A stretch of DNA of 64,000 nucleotides from Sporichthya brevicatena (GTDB taxonomy: Bacteria > Actinomycetota > Actinomycetes > Sporichthyales > Sporichthyaceae), in contig NZ_BAAAHE010000026.1 of the NCBI RefSeq assembly GCF_039525035.1, positions 1 to 64,000 on the forward strand, written 5' to 3'. Of this stretch, positions 46,885 to 61,406 are shown piece after piece. The translations under genes and the position numbers were made by a program. Each line of letters starts with the position of its first letter. Within the stretch, counting starts at the first letter, position 1. The notes beneath the pieces were generated by a model. That model was not told where the DNA came from. It saw only the letters and a list, made by a program, of their open reading frames with translations, and ran no database searches.

Positions 46885-47185
46885 GGTGCGGTCCGTCCTC
46901 GACCCTCGTAGCGCCCTGTTCCGCGGCCCCCGTTGCCGCGTACAAAAGACGCCGACCCCCGATGTGCGGTTGACGGGTCGGCAGAACCTGACAGTCCTCA
47001 CAGTTCAACCGGGCACCGCCGGAGCGGAGCCGGTCCGAATCGTCAGCAATTGTCGGGTTCTCTGACCCAGTATCCGCACGAGCCTCCTTGATCACTATCT
47101 CTGGCGAACCTGTGAATACGGAAGAGGCGCGAGTTACGGATGGGACTAAATTGAACGGTCCTGACTCGAGATTTGCCACCACACC
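46885..47185. other. Divergent intergenic region with structured leader
   Basis: About 300 bp between the L,D-transpeptidase (leftward) and the prepilin peptidase (rightward). It is less GC-rich than its surroundings. The minus strand holds AAGGAGG (47083-47089) followed after only three bases by GTG and a 24-codon reading frame (47005-47079), then the hairpin at 46951-46982. No known riboswitch consensus was recognised. No RBS precedes the GTG at 47186 on the plus strand. Confidence 0.6.
46943..46982 (-). terminator. Terminator-like hairpin in the leader of the L,D-transpeptidase gene
   Basis: Read on the minus strand, GCCGACCC pairs perfectly with GGGTCGGC across a 16-base loop and is followed by GTCTTTTG. 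The T-run comes after the hairpin in the direction of the L,D-transpeptidase gene, whose start is about 60 bp further on. It could be an attenuator in that gene's leader or a stop for upstream transcription. Confidence 0.55.
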
Positions 47186-47749
47186 GTGACGTCCCGTTTC
47201 CGGTGGGACACCGCAGCGGCCGGAGCGGTGGCGCTCGCGCTCATCTTCTGGGGGCATCTCGGCAACTCGGCGGCGTTGCCTGCGCACCTGTTCCTGGCGG
47301 CCGTGGGGGCGCCCCTGGTCGTCATCGATCTCGCCGAGCACCGGCTCCCGAACTGGCTGACGCTGCCCGCCTACCCCGTCGCGGGTGCCCTGCTGGGGCT
47401 GGCCTCGATCGCGGAGGACGACTCCGCCGCCGCCTGGCGCGCGCTCGCCGGGATGGCGATCCTCATCGCGTTCTACGACCTCGTCGTCCGGATCAACCCC
47501 GCCGGCATGGGCTACGGCGACGTGAAGTTCGCCGGCGTCCTGGGCCTGTACCTGGGCTGGGCGGGGTGGGACGCCCTCGTCGTCGGGACGCTGGCGGCCT
47601 TCAGCACCGGCGCGCTGGCCGGCCTCGTGCTGCTCGCCACGCGGCGGGCCCGGCTCTCCTCGTCGATCGCGTTCGGGCCGTTCATGCTGGTCGGGGCGGT
47701 GATCGGCATCGTCGCGGGCGGGGACCTGGCGGACTGGTACGTGGAGTGA
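47186..47749 (+). CDS. Prepilin peptidase (A24 family), short form
   Basis: Membrane aspartic peptidase that cleaves type IV/Flp-type prepilins. The 187-residue protein has six or so hydrophobic segments. The two catalytic aspartates are in [15 protein letters not shown] (about 46) and [11 protein letters not shown] (the GxGD motif, about 111). The N-terminal cytoplasmic methyltransferase domain of PilD is absent, as in TadV/CpaA-type peptidases. No pilin or tad genes are in this window. In mycobacteria a similar peptidase gene lies at the same place before aroC. GTG at 47186 has no clear RBS. Confidence 0.88.
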   Translation: MTSRFRWDTAAAGAVALALIFWGHLGNSAALPAHLFLAAVGAPLVVIDLAEHRLPNWLTLPAYPVAGALLGLASIAEDDSAAAWRALAGMAILIAFYDLVVRINPAGMGYGDVKFAGVLGLYLGWAGWDALVVGTLAAFSTGALAGLVLLATRRARLSSSIAFGPFMLVGAVIGIVAGGDLADWYVE

Positions 47750-47804
47750 CGCCCGGACCGGCACGTGGACGGGGCGCCGACGGCGCCGTGGGAGAATTCG
47801 GCCC

Positions 47805-49001
47805 ATGTTGCGCTGGTTGACCGCCGGGGAGTCCCACGGCCCCGCCCTCGTCGCGATTCTCGAGGGGCTGCCCGCCGGCGTGCGCACCTCCACCAAGGAG
47901 GTGGCCGCGGAACTCGCGCGCCGCCGGCTCGGGTACGGACGCGGCGCGCGCATGAAGTTCGAGGCCGACGAGGTGGAGTTCCTCGGCGGGCTGCGGCACG
48001 GCAGCACGCTGGGCGGCCCCGTCGCGATCCGCGTCGGCAACACCGAGTGGCCGAAGTGGGAGCGCGTCATGGCCGCGGACCCGCTGGGCGCCGACGAGCT
48101 CGACGCGCTCGGGACCTCGGGCCGGAACGCGCCCCTGACCCGGCCGCGCCCCGGTCACGCGGACCTGGCCGGCATGCAGAAGTACGGCTTCGACGACGCG
48201 CGCCCGGTCCTGGAGCGCGCGAGCGCCCGGGAGACCGCGGCCCGGGTCGCGCTCGGCACCGTCGCGAAGGCCTTCCTCGCCCAGACCGTCGAGGCCGTGG
48301 TGATCAGCCACGTGGTGCGGATCGGCACCGCCGCGGCGCCGGACGGCGTGATCCCGGGCCCCGACGACTCCGAGCGCGTCGACAACGACCCCGTGCGCTG
48401 TCTCGACCCCGAGGCCTCGGCCGCGATGGTGGCCGAGATCGACGCCGCGAAGACCGACGGCGACACGCTCGGCGGGATCGTCGAGGTCGTCGTCCACGGC
48501 CTGCCGCCGGGCCTGGGCTCGCACGTGCACGGTGACCGGCGCCTCGACGCGCGGCTGGCCGGGGCGCTGATGGGCATTCAGGCGATCAAGGGCGTCGAGG
48601 TCGGCGACGGCTTCGCCCTGGCCGCCACCCGCGGTTCGGCCGCCCACGACGAGATCGAGACCGGTCCCGACGGCGTCCGTCGCCGCACCGGCCGCGCCGG
48701 CGGCACCGAGGGCGGCATGAGCACCGGCGAGGCGTTGCGCGTCCGCGCGGCGATGAAGCCGATCTCGACCGTGCCGCGCGCCCTTGACACCGTCGACGTC
48801 CGGTCGCTCGAACCGGCCACCGCGATCGCCCAGCGCTCGGACGCCTGTGCGGTCCCCGCCGCCGGTGTCGTCGCCGAGGCGATGGTCGCGCTCGTCCTCG
48901 CCGACGCGGTGCTGGAGAAGTTCGGTGGAGACTCCGTCGCCGAGACCGCCCGCAACGTCGCTGCGTACCGGGACGAGCTGGCTCGGCGCGGGCTCGCGTG
49001 A
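47805..49001 (+). CDS. aroC: Chorismate synthase
   Basis: FMN-dependent last step of the shikimate pathway: EPSP to chorismate, the substrate of PabB at 1807. The 398-residue protein shows the family signatures [25 protein letters not shown] at the N terminus, [35 protein letters not shown], and [28 protein letters not shown] at 47805. It starts the tightly packed aroC-aroK-aroB-aroQ run, overlapping aroK by four bases. The prepilin peptidase gene ends 55 bp upstream. Confidence 0.97.
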   Translation: MLRWLTAGESHGPALVAILEGLPAGVRTSTKEVAAELARRRLGYGRGARMKFEADEVEFLGGLRHGSTLGGPVAIRVGNTEWPKWERVMAADPLGADELDALGTSGRNAPLTRPRPGHADLAGMQKYGFDDARPVLERASARETAARVALGTVAKAFLAQTVEAVVISHVVRIGTAAAPDGVIPGPDDSERVDNDPVRCLDPEASAAMVAEIDAAKTDGDTLGGIVEVVVHGLPPGLGSHVHGDRRLDARLAGALMGIQAIKGVEVGDGFALAATRGSAAHDEIETGPDGVRRRTGRAGGTEGGMSTGEALRVRAAMKPISTVPRALDTVDVRSLEPATAIAQRSDACAVPAAGVVAEAMVALVLADAVLEKFGGDSVAETARNVAAYRDELARRGLA

Positions 49002-49561
49002 GCGGGGTCCGTCCCCGCGTCGTCCTGGTCGGACCACCGGGCGCGGGGAAGTCCACCGTGGGGCGGCTCGTGGCCGAGCGCCTCGCCCTGCCGTTGCGGG
49101 ACACCGACGCGGACGTCGAGGCCACGGCCGGCAAGCCGATCAGCGAGATCTTCGTCGACGACGGTGAGGCCGCGTTCCGCGCGCTCGAGCGCGCGGCCGT
49201 GGCCACCGCGCTGACCACCCACGACGGTGTGCTGGCTCTCGGGGGCGGCGCGATCCTCGCCGAGGACACGCGGGCGCGGCTGGGGGAGTACGCCGACGCC
49301 GGCGGGGCAGTCGTCTTCCTCGACGTCGGGCTCGCCTCGGCGACCCGTCGCGTCGGCTTCAACCGCGACCGGCCGTTGCTGCTGGGCAACCCCCGCGCCC
49401 AGCTGATGCAGCTGATGGACGCCCGCCGCTCCTTCTACCTCGAGGTGGCCACCGTGACCGTTCCCGCCGACGGCGCCGCGGACGACGTCGCCGACGCCGT
49501 GCTCGCTGAACTGACGGCTCGTCAGTCCGGACCGACGAGCGGACCGGAGGCGGGCGCGTGA
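48998..49561 (+). CDS. aroK: Shikimate kinase
   Basis: Phosphorylates shikimate at O3. Walker A is [14 protein letters not shown] (about residues 9-22), followed by [22 protein letters not shown], in which Asp binds shikimate, then [14 protein letters not shown] and the lid RPLLLGNP. Length 187 is normal. GTG at 48998 overlaps the aroC stop by four bases (GTGA), and its own stop overlaps aroB in the same way. Confidence 0.95.
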   Translation: MSGVRPRVVLVGPPGAGKSTVGRLVAERLALPLRDTDADVEATAGKPISEIFVDDGEAAFRALERAAVATALTTHDGVLALGGGAILAEDTRARLGEYADAGGAVVFLDVGLASATRRVGFNRDRPLLLGNPRAQLMQLMDARRSFYLEVATVTVPADGAADDVADAVLAELTARQSGPTSGPEAGA

Positions 49562-50667
49562 GCGGCGGTGCGCACGCGGCCGCGGCCCGCATCACCGTGG
49601 GCGGCCCGGCTCCCTACGACGTCCTCGTCGGCCACGCGGTCACCCGCGAGCTCGCCGACCTGCTCGGGCCGGGCGTGGCCCAGGTCGGGGTGATCGCGTC
49701 GCAGTCGTTGAACGACTTCGGCGCCGGGGTCGCGGAGAAGTTGACCGAGGCGGGTTACGCGGTGCGCCTCATGGAGGTCCCCGACGGCGAGGAGGCCAAG
49801 ACGGCCGGTGTCGCCGCCGCCTGTTGGGAGGCCCTCGGCGAGGCCAACTTCACCCGCTCCGACGCGATCGTCTCCGTCGGCGGGGGAGCGACCACCGACC
49901 TGGCGGGCTTCGTCGCCGCGACCTGGCTGCGCGGGGTGAAGGTCGTCCACGTCCCCACGACGCTGCTCGCGATGGTCGACGCCGCCGTCGGGGGCAAGAC
50001 CGGCATCAACACCGCGGCGGGGAAGAACCTGGTCGGCAGCTTCCATCCGCCGGCGGGTGTCCTCTGCGGCCTCGCCGCGCTCGACACCCTGCCGGGGCCG
50101 GAGTGGATCTCCGGCATGGCCGAGGTCGTGAAGGCCGGCTTCATCGCCGACCCGACGATCCTCGACCTCGTCGAGTCCGATCCGGCCGGCGCTGCCGTGG
50201 CGTCGGGCCCGCACACGCGCGAGCTCATCACCCGCGCGATCCAGGTGAAGGCCGACGTGGTCGCGGTCGACCTGAAGGAGACCGGTGCCGGCGGTTCGAT
50301 CGGCCGGGAGATGCTGAACTACGGCCACACCCTCGGCCACGCGATCGAGAAGGTCGAGGACTACCACTGGCGCCACGGCGAGGCCATCGCGGTCGGCATG
50401 GTCTTCGTGGCGGAGCTCGCCCACGTCCAGGGCCGGATCTCCGCCGACCTCGTCGCGCGACACCGCTCGGTGTTCTCCGCACTCGGCCTGCCGACGCAGT
50501 ACCGCGCCGACCGCTGGGACGTGCTGCAGGCCGCGATGCGCGTCGACAAGAAGGCCCGCGGCGACCGGCTGCGGTTCGTCGTGCTCGACGACCTCGGCGT
50601 CCCCGTCATCGCGGAGTCCCCGACGCCGGAGGAGCTGACCGAGGCGTTCCGGCGGGTGTCGGCGTGA
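49558..50667 (+). CDS. aroB: 3-Dehydroquinate synthase
   Basis: Converts DAHP to 3-dehydroquinate using NAD and a metal ion. The 369-residue protein has [20 protein letters not shown], the NAD-binding [50 protein letters not shown], and the metal ligands Glu in [12 protein letters not shown] and the histidines in [13 protein letters not shown] and [14 protein letters not shown] at 49558 overlaps the aroK stop by four bases, and the stop overlaps aroQ by four bases. Confidence 0.97.
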   Translation: MSGGAHAAAARITVGGPAPYDVLVGHAVTRELADLLGPGVAQVGVIASQSLNDFGAGVAEKLTEAGYAVRLMEVPDGEEAKTAGVAAACWEALGEANFTRSDAIVSVGGGATTDLAGFVAATWLRGVKVVHVPTTLLAMVDAAVGGKTGINTAAGKNLVGSFHPPAGVLCGLAALDTLPGPEWISGMAEVVKAGFIADPTILDLVESDPAGAAVASGPHTRELITRAIQVKADVVAVDLKETGAGGSIGREMLNYGHTLGHAIEKVEDYHWRHGEAIAVGMVFVAELAHVQGRISADLVARHRSVFSALGLPTQYRADRWDVLQAAMRVDKKARGDRLRFVVLDDLGVPVIAESPTPEELTEAFRRVSA

Positions 50668-51092
50668 GCGCGGTCTGGGTCCTGAACGGGCCGAACCTGG
50701 GCCGGCTGGGTTCGCGCGAGCCCGACGTGTACGGGTCGATGGACCACGCCGGCCTGGTGACGGCCTGTCAGGAGACGGGCAAGGAGCTCGGCCTCTCGGT
50801 GGAGGTCCGCCAGACCGACGACGAGGCCGAGCTGGTCCGCTGGCTCCACGAGGCCGCCGACGCCGCGATCCCGGTGATCCTCAACCCGGCCGCGTTCACC
50901 CACTACTCGTACGCGGTCCGCGACGCCTGCGCCCAGCTGCGCGCCCCGCTGATCGAGGTGCACATCTCCAACCCGGCGACCCGCGAGGCGTTCCGCCACA
51001 CCTCCGTCGTCGCCGGCGTCGCCACCGGCACGATCGCCGGCTTCGGCATCGACTCCTACCGCCTCGCCCTCCGGGCCCTCGCGAGCCGCTGA
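50664..51092 (+). CDS. aroQ: Type II 3-dehydroquinate dehydratase
   Basis: Dehydrates 3-dehydroquinate to 3-dehydroshikimate as a dodecamer. The 142-residue protein has [19 protein letters not shown] with the active-site loop, the Asn-containing [17 protein letters not shown], the His in [19 protein letters not shown] and the C-terminal [15 protein letters not shown]. In the first motif the usual LNLLG is NLGRLG, a minor variation. GTG at 50664 overlaps the aroB stop by four bases. With aroE at 44851, the window holds aroB, Q, E, K and C; only DAHP synthase and EPSP synthase of the pathway are missing. Confidence 0.94.
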   Translation: MSAVWVLNGPNLGRLGSREPDVYGSMDHAGLVTACQETGKELGLSVEVRQTDDEAELVRWLHEAADAAIPVILNPAAFTHYSYAVRDACAQLRAPLIEVHISNPATREAFRHTSVVAGVATGTIAGFGIDSYRLALRALASR

Positions 51093-51163
51093 CCCGGGTC
51101 ACGATTCGGCCGACTGGGCCGATCGCCGGATCGGGCGGGGGAGATCGGCCTACGCTGGCAGAC

Positions 51164-52258
51164 ATGCCGGAGATCCACGAGGCTCGCCGGGAACGGTTGC
51201 GGGAGTCGATCCGGGCGGCGGACATCGACGCGGCGCTGATCACGAACCTGGTCAACGTCCGGTACCTGACGGGGTTCACCGGGTCGAACGCGGCGTTGCT
51301 GCTCACCGCCGACGCGCGGACGTCCGGGGTCCTCCTCGCGACCGACGGTCGCTACGTCAACCAGGCCGGGGCGCAGGCGCCGGACGTCGAGCTCGTCGTG
51401 GAGCGGGCGTGCGCGGTCGCGCTGGCGAACCGCGCCGACAAGCTGCGCGTGCGCCGGCTCGGGTTCGAGTCCCACCACGTGACCGTGGACCTGCACGGCC
51501 AGCTGGGCGGCCAGGCCGAGCTGGTCTCGCTCGGGCCGGTCGTCGAGGAACTCCGCACCGTCAAGGACGAGATCGAGATCTCCGCGCTGCGTGAGGCCGC
51601 CGCGATCGCGGACGCGGCGCTGGCCGAGATCCTCGAAGGCCTGGTGATGGGACGGACCGAGCGGCACGTCGCCCGCGAGCTGGAACGGCGCATGCTCGAC
51701 AAGGGCGCCGAGGCGCCGGCGTTCGAGACGATCGTCGCGGCGGGGGAGAACTCCGCCGTCCCGCACCACCGGCCCACCGACCGGCGCATCGCCTACGGCG
51801 ACCTGCTCAAGATCGACTTCGGCGCCCGTGTCGCCGGGTACCACTCGGACATGACCCGGACCTTCGTGGTCGGTTCCGAGCCTGCGTCCTGGCAGGTCGA
51901 GCTCTACGACCTCGTGTTCGCCGCTCAGCGGGCCGGCCGGGAGGCGCTGACACCCGGCGTCGAGATCGCCGCGGTGGACGCGGCGGCACGCTCGGTGATC
52001 GAGGCGGCCGGTTCCGGACCGCATTTCCCGCACGGACTCGGGCACGGCGTGGGCCTGCAGATCCACGAGGCACCGCTGATCGCCGCCACGGCCACCGGTA
52101 GACTTCGTGCGCTCACGCCGGTCACGATCGAACCCGGGGTCTACCTGGACGGGGTCGGCGGGATCCGCATCGAGGACACCCTCGTCGTCCGGGACGCCGC
52201 TGACGGCGGCCCTGAGCTACTGACCGTGACGACCAAAGAGCTGCTGGTCCTGGACTGA
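51164..52258 (+). CDS. pepQ: M24 family Xaa-Pro aminopeptidase/dipeptidase
   Basis: A 364-residue metallopeptidase with an N-terminal creatinase-like domain ([23 protein letters not shown]) and the pita-bread catalytic domain. Metal ligands are Asp in [20 protein letters not shown] (both aspartates), His in [15 protein letters not shown], and the glutamates in VTIEPGVYL and IRIEDTLVV. It probably cleaves Xaa-Pro bonds in peptides. Its place before efp is conserved in actinobacteria and firmicutes, and EF-P acts on polyproline translation. ATG at 51164 lies seven bases after TACGCT, a possible -10, without an RBS at normal spacing; leaderless initiation is possible. Confidence 0.92.
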   Translation: MPEIHEARRERLRESIRAADIDAALITNLVNVRYLTGFTGSNAALLLTADARTSGVLLATDGRYVNQAGAQAPDVELVVERACAVALANRADKLRVRRLGFESHHVTVDLHGQLGGQAELVSLGPVVEELRTVKDEIEISALREAAAIADAALAEILEGLVMGRTERHVARELERRMLDKGAEAPAFETIVAAGENSAVPHHRPTDRRIAYGDLLKIDFGARVAGYHSDMTRTFVVGSEPASWQVELYDLVFAAQRAGREALTPGVEIAAVDAAARSVIEAAGSGPHFPHGLGHGVGLQIHEAPLIAATATGRLRALTPVTIEPGVYLDGVGGIRIEDTLVVRDAADGGPELLTVTTKELLVLD

Positions 52259-52298
52259 CTGCGGCGCTCGACCAAGGAAGAACCGGGGAGATTCCGCC

Positions 52299-52862
52299 GT
52301 GGCGACCACGAACGACCTGAAGAACGGCCTGGTCCTCAACATCGAGGGCCAGCTGTGGACCGTCGTCGAGTTCCAGCACGTCAAGCCCGGCAAGGGCCCG
52401 GCCTTCGTGCGGACCAAGCTGAAGAACGTCCTGTCCGGCAAGACCGTCGACAAGACCTTCAACGCCGGCATCAAGGTCGAGACAGCGAACGTCGACAAGC
52501 GCGACATGCAGTACCTGTACAAGGACGGCGAGGACTTCGTGTTCATGGACACGCAGACCTACGACCAGATCCACGTGCCGGCCGCGACCGTCGGTGACGC
52601 CGCGAACTTCATGCTGGAGAACCAGGTCGCCGTCGTCGCGACCCACGAGGGCGCGCCGCTCTACGTCGAGCTCCCCGCCGCGGTCGAGCTCGTCATCTCC
52701 TACACCGAGCCCGGCATGCAGGGCGACCGTTCCACCGGCGGCACCAAGCCGGCGACGCTGGAGACCGGCGCCTCGATCCAGGTCCCGCTGTTCATCACCA
52801 CCGGCGAGAAGGTCAAGGTGGACACGCGTAGCGGCGAGTACCTGGGCCGCATCAACAACTGA
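52299..52862 (+). CDS. efp: Translation elongation factor P
   Basis: EF-P relieves ribosome stalling at consecutive prolines. The 187 residues form three beta-barrel domains. The tip loop of domain I is [17 protein letters not shown] with Lys near 32, the position modified in many bacteria. The later blocks [22 protein letters not shown] and [25 protein letters not shown] are typical. GTG at 52299 follows GGGGAGA by ten bases. nusB follows after seven bases, the usual order pepQ-efp-nusB. Confidence 0.97.
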   Translation: MATTNDLKNGLVLNIEGQLWTVVEFQHVKPGKGPAFVRTKLKNVLSGKTVDKTFNAGIKVETANVDKRDMQYLYKDGEDFVFMDTQTYDQIHVPAATVGDAANFMLENQVAVVATHEGAPLYVELPAAVELVISYTEPGMQGDRSTGGTKPATLETGASIQVPLFITTGEKVKVDTRSGEYLGRINN

Positions 52863-52869
52863 GCCGTTC

Positions 52870-53280
52870 TTGAGCGCCAGAAGCAAAGCCCGTAAACGCG
52901 CGGTCGACATCCTCTTCGAGGCCGAGCTCCGCGGTCGCGGCGTCCTGGAGACGCTGACCGAACGCGTCACCGTCGGCGACCCGCCGGTGGCGGAGTACAC
53001 GCGGACACTCGTCGAGGGCGTCACCGAGCACCGCGCCCGCATCGACGAACTGCTCGCCACCTACTCGGTCGGCTGGCCGCTCGAGCGCATGCCGGCGGTG
53101 GACCGGAACGTCCTGCGTGTCGGGGTCTACGAACTGCTCTTCGCCCCCGACGTCCCGGACGCGGTCGCGGTCAGCGAGGCCGTCGAGCTCGCCCGCGACC
53201 TCTCGACCGACGAGTCACCCGGCTTCGTCAACGGCCTCCTCGGCCGCATCCTCGACCTCAAGCCGACCCTCGCCCTCTGA
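52870..53280 (+). CDS. nusB: Transcription antitermination factor NusB
   Basis: NusB with NusE (S10) binds boxA RNA for rRNA antitermination. The 136-residue helical protein begins LSARSKARKRAVDILFEAE, the usual NusB head, and ends in VAVSEAVELARDLSTDESPGFVNGLLGRI, the conserved C-terminal block. The start is TTG at 52870, eight bases after the efp stop; no clear RBS is present, so coupling to efp translation is likely. It converges on bldD with a perfect 44-bp palindrome between them. Confidence 0.94.
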   Translation: MSARSKARKRAVDILFEAELRGRGVLETLTERVTVGDPPVAEYTRTLVEGVTEHRARIDELLATYSVGWPLERMPAVDRNVLRVGVYELLFAPDVPDAVAVSEAVELARDLSTDESPGFVNGLLGRILDLKPTLAL

Positions 53281-53300
53281 CCTGCCAGGCCCACGTCAAA

Positions 53301-53344
53301 AAAGGGTGACACCCCTTACTGCGCAGTAAGGGGTGTCACCCTTT
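53301..53344. repeat. Perfect 44-bp palindrome, copy 2 of the intergenic element
   Basis: Two copies of the quasi-palindromic module (core GGGTGACACC) flank the small palindrome TTACTGCGCAGTAA, giving 22-bp arms without a mismatch. The first 29 bases are identical to 12389-12417. It lies between convergent nusB (stop 53280) and bldD (stop 53365), with poly-A before and TTTG after, so an mRNA hairpin with short U-tracts forms in both directions. Bidirectional terminator is the simplest role. Confidence 0.9.
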
Positions 53345-53364
53345 GTTGACAGAGAGGCGCGGCC

Positions 53365-53856
53365 TCAGACGTCGAGGGCGCCGCGGGCGTCGGAGCCGAG
53401 GACGCCCCAGTTGATGAGCTCCTCGGTCAGGCTCGACGGCGGCTGGTCGTAGATGACGGCGAGGGTCCGCAGGTCGTCCTGGCGGATCGAGAGGACCTTG
53501 CCGTTGTAGTCGCCGCGCTGGGACTGGATCGTCGCGGCGTAGCGCATCAGCGGGCCGGCCTTCTCGGTCGGGACCTGCTGGAGGCGCTCCAGGTCGATGA
53601 CCAGGCGCGGCGGGGGCTCGGCCGCGCCGCTGGGGGCGCCGCCGGGCAGCAGTTCGGCGACGGGGACGCCGTAGAAGCTGGCGAGCTCGGCGAGCTTCTG
53701 GACGGTCACGGCACGGTCGCCGCGCTCGTACGAGCCGACCACGACCGCCTTCCAGCGGCCCTTGGACTTCTCCTCGACCCCGTGCAGGGACAGACCCTGC
53801 TGGGTGCGGATCGCGCGCAACCGCGCACCCAGGGCCTTCGCGTACTCGGTGGGCAC
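53365..53856 (-). CDS. bldD: Developmental master regulator BldD
   Basis: BldD represses sporulation genes during vegetative growth when tetrameric c-di-GMP joins two copies. The 163-residue protein has an XRE-type helix-turn-helix (about 1-70; LRAIRTQQGLSLHGVEEKS, VVGSYERGDRAVTVQKLAELASFYGV). Its C-terminal domain carries the RxD-x8-RxxD c-di-GMP motif intact as R114-G-D116 and R125-Q-D-D128, the same numbering as in S. coelicolor. GTG at 53856 has AGGAG upstream. Two BldD boxes about 70 bp upstream imply autoregulation. It lies between nusB and pyrR, the conserved actinomycete place. Confidence 0.96.
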   Translation of the reverse strand: MPTEYAKALGARLRAIRTQQGLSLHGVEEKSKGRWKAVVVGSYERGDRAVTVQKLAELASFYGVPVAELLPGGAPSGAAEPPPRLVIDLERLQQVPTEKAGPLMRYAATIQSQRGDYNGKVLSIRQDDLRTLAVIYDQPPSSLTEELINWGVLGSDARGALDV

Positions 53857-53925
53857 GGGCTACTCCTGACCGGGACGGACGGTCACCCCGGTCGTCACGG
53901 GGCGTACCGGGCGTCTGCTGAGAGA

Positions 53926-53955
53926 ACTACGCAGTGTAACGTTACGCAGAGTGAG
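53926..53955 (-). promoter_or_regulatory. bldD: Tandem BldD-binding boxes upstream of bldD
   Basis: The published BldD consensus is nTnACnC(A/T)GnGTnAn. GTTACGCAGAGTGAG (53941-53955) matches it at every fixed position, and ACTACGCAGTGTAAC (53926-53940) matches all but one. The two 15-mers abut exactly. They lie about 70-100 bp before the bldD start in its promoter region, consistent with negative autoregulation as known in Streptomyces. Confidence 0.88.
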
Positions 53956-54066
53956 AATGTGAGTCAATATCCATCACCCGATCGTGGGCTTGCTCGAGAG
54001 CGCGTGGCCGCCCACGGCGCACGTCGGTCTCACTGCTAATGTCGGCAGCGTCCAGGCGTCCTTTAA

Positions 54067-55681
<1,615 letters not shown>

Positions 55682-55685
<4 letters not shown>

Positions 55686-56968
55686 GTTCGTTCCTGCTGC
55701 GGGGGGTTCGGCCCCTCGGCGGCGACCCGGTCGACCTGCTGCTCTCCGACGGGCGAATCGCCGACGTGGGAGTGGTCGGCTCCGTCGCCGGCGCCCACAC
55801 GGTCGACGCCGACGGGCTGATCGCCCTGCCGGGTCTGGTCGACCTGCACACGCACCTGCGCGAGCCCGGCCGCGAGGACGCCGAGACCGTCGAGACCGGC
55901 ACCCAGGCCGCGGCGCTCGGGGGCTTCACCGCGGTGCACGCGATGGCGAACACCTCGCCGGTCGCCGACACCGCCGGCGTCGTCGAGCAGGTCTGGCGGC
56001 TCGGCCAGCAGTACGGCCATGCGGACGTGCGCCCGGTCGGCGCCGTCACCGTCGGGATCGCGGGGGAGCAGCTCGCGGAACTCGGCGCGATGGCCGACTG
56101 CCCCGCCGGCGTGCGGGTTTTCTCCGACGACGGTCACTGCGTCTCCGACGCGGTCCTGATGCGCCGGGCGCTGGAGTACGTGAAGGCCTTCGACGGCGTC
56201 ATCGCCCAGCACGCGCAGGAGCCCCGGCTCACCGAGGGTGCGCAGATGAACGAGGGCGAGATGTCCGCGATGCTCGGCCTCGGCGGTTGGCCCGCGGTGG
56301 CCGAGGAGGCGATCATCGCCCGCGACTGCCTGCTGGCCGCGCACGTCGGCTCGCGGTTGCACGTCTGCCATGTCTCGACGGCCGGCTCGGTCGAGCTGAT
56401 CCGCTGGGCGAAGAGCAAGGGCTGGGACGTCACCGCCGAGGTGACGCCGCATCACCTGCTCCTGACCGACGACCTGGTCAGCAGCTACGACCCGATCTAC
56501 AAGGTGAACCCGCCGCTGCGCACCGCCGCCGACGTGGAGGCGCTGCGCGCCGGTCTGGCCGACGGCACCATCGACGCCGTCGCGACCGACCACGCCCCGC
56601 ACCCGGACGAGGCCAAGGACTGTGAGTGGGCCGCCGCCGCGATGGGCATGCTCGGTCTGCAGACCGCGCTGTCGGTCGTGCAGCAGGTCATGGTCGACAC
56701 CGGCCTGATGTCCTGGGCCGACGTCGCGGACCGCATGTCCACCCGTCCGGCCCGCATCGGCCGGGTCGACGGCCACGGCCGCGGCCTGGAGGTCGGTGCC
56801 CCGGCGAACGTCACCCTCGTCGACCCGAGCACCACCTGGACGGTCGACCCGCACGCCCTCGCATCCAAGAGTTCCAACACGCCCTACCGGAGGATGACCC
56901 TGCCCGGATCCGTGTACGCGACGTTCCTGCGTGGCAACGCCACCGTGCTCGACGGGAAGCTGGCGTGA
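55682..56968 (+). CDS. pyrC: Dihydroorotase, class I
   Basis: Zinc enzyme that cyclises carbamoyl aspartate to dihydroorotate. The 428-residue protein has the HxH metal motif in [11 protein letters not shown] (about 58-68), [61 protein letters not shown] and the catalytic Asp in ATDHAPHP. These are class I features, in line with an operon partner of PyrB. GTG at 55682 overlaps pyrB by four bases and the stop overlaps carA by four bases. Confidence 0.96.
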
Positions 56969-58084
56969 GCCGCCGGCGCGGTCCCGCGCTGCTCGTCCTG
57001 GAGGACGGCCGCACCTTCCGCGGTGAGGCCTACGGCCACGTCGGGGAGACCTTCGGCGAGGCCGTGTTCTCCACCGGCATGACGGGGTATCAGGAGACCC
57101 TGACCGACCCGAGCTACCACAAGCAGGTCGTCGTCATGACGGCCCCGCACATCGGAAACACCGGGGTGAACGACGAGGACCCGGAGTCCCGGAAGATCTG
57201 GGTCGCCGGCTACGTCGTCCGCGACCCCGCCCGGATCCCGAGCAACTGGCGCTCCCGCAAGCCGCTGGAGGACCAGCTCGACGAGGACGGCGTCGTCGGC
57301 ATCTCGGGCATCGACACCCGTGCGCTGACCCGGCACCTGCGCGACTCCGGCGCCATGCGCGTCGGCGTCTCCAGCGTCGAGACCGACCCGGAGGCGCTGC
57401 GCGCCCGCGTCCTGGCCAGCCCGAGCATGCTCGGCGCCGACCTGGCGAAGGAGGTCTCGACCCCGGAGCCCTACGTGGTCCCGGCCATCGGCGAGAAGAA
57501 GTTCACGGTCGTCGCCGTCGACCTCGGCATCAAGTCGATGACGCCGCACCGCATGGCGCAGCGCGGCATCGAGGTGCACGTGGTCCCCGCCACCAGCACC
57601 GCGGCCGAGGTGCTCGCCCGCGACCCCGACGGCGTCTTCCTCTCGAACGGCCCGGGCGACCCCGGGGTCGCCGACTACGCCGTCGAGATCGCGCAGGGCG
57701 TGCTCGTCGAGCGGGTGCCGCTGTTCGGCATCTGCTTCGGCAACCAGATCCTCGGCCGGGCCCTCGGATTCGGCACGTACAAGCTGCGCTTCGGCCACCG
57801 CGGCATCAACCAGCCGGTGATGGACCGCACCACCGGCAAGGTCGAGATCACCGCGCACAACCACGGCTTCGCCGTGGACGCGCCGCGCGACGGGATCGCC
57901 GACACCCCCTACGGCCGCGCCGAGGTGAGCCACGTCTGCCTCAACGACGACGTCGTCGAGGGCGTGCGCTGCCTGGACACGCCGGCCTTCTCCGTCCAGT
58001 ACCACCCGGAGGCGGCGGCCGGCCCGCACGACGCCGGCTACCTGTTCGACCGGTTCACCGAGCTGATGAGCACCAGGAGCGTTC

Positions 58085-58098
<14 letters not shown>
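56965..58098 (+). CDS. carA: Carbamoyl phosphate synthase small subunit
   Basis: Glutaminase subunit that feeds ammonia to CarB. The 377-residue protein has the N-terminal CarA domain ([47 protein letters not shown]) and the class I amidotransferase domain with nucleophile Cys in [15 protein letters not shown] and His-Glu in [13 protein letters not shown]. In many bacteria the motif is [16 protein letters not shown] here is a variant shared by several actinobacterial sequences. GTG at 56965 overlaps pyrC by four bases. The 3' end overlaps carB by 14 bases. Confidence 0.96.
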
Positions 58099-61393
<3,295 letters not shown>

Positions 61394-61406
61394 GGGACGC
61401 ACACGC

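Noticed and set aside
46877-47095. 72-codon minus-strand frame (GTG at 47095) ending inside the start of the L,D-transpeptidase gene, with a CEDC motif
   Set aside because: By hand count only about two thirds of its third positions are G or C, far below the neighbours. The overlap with the next start is suggestive, but not enough to call a gene.
46885-47185. Possible c-di-AMP (ydaO-type) riboswitch before a cell-wall enzyme gene
   Set aside because: This riboswitch is common before actinobacterial wall-remodelling genes, but the conserved sequence blocks were not found.
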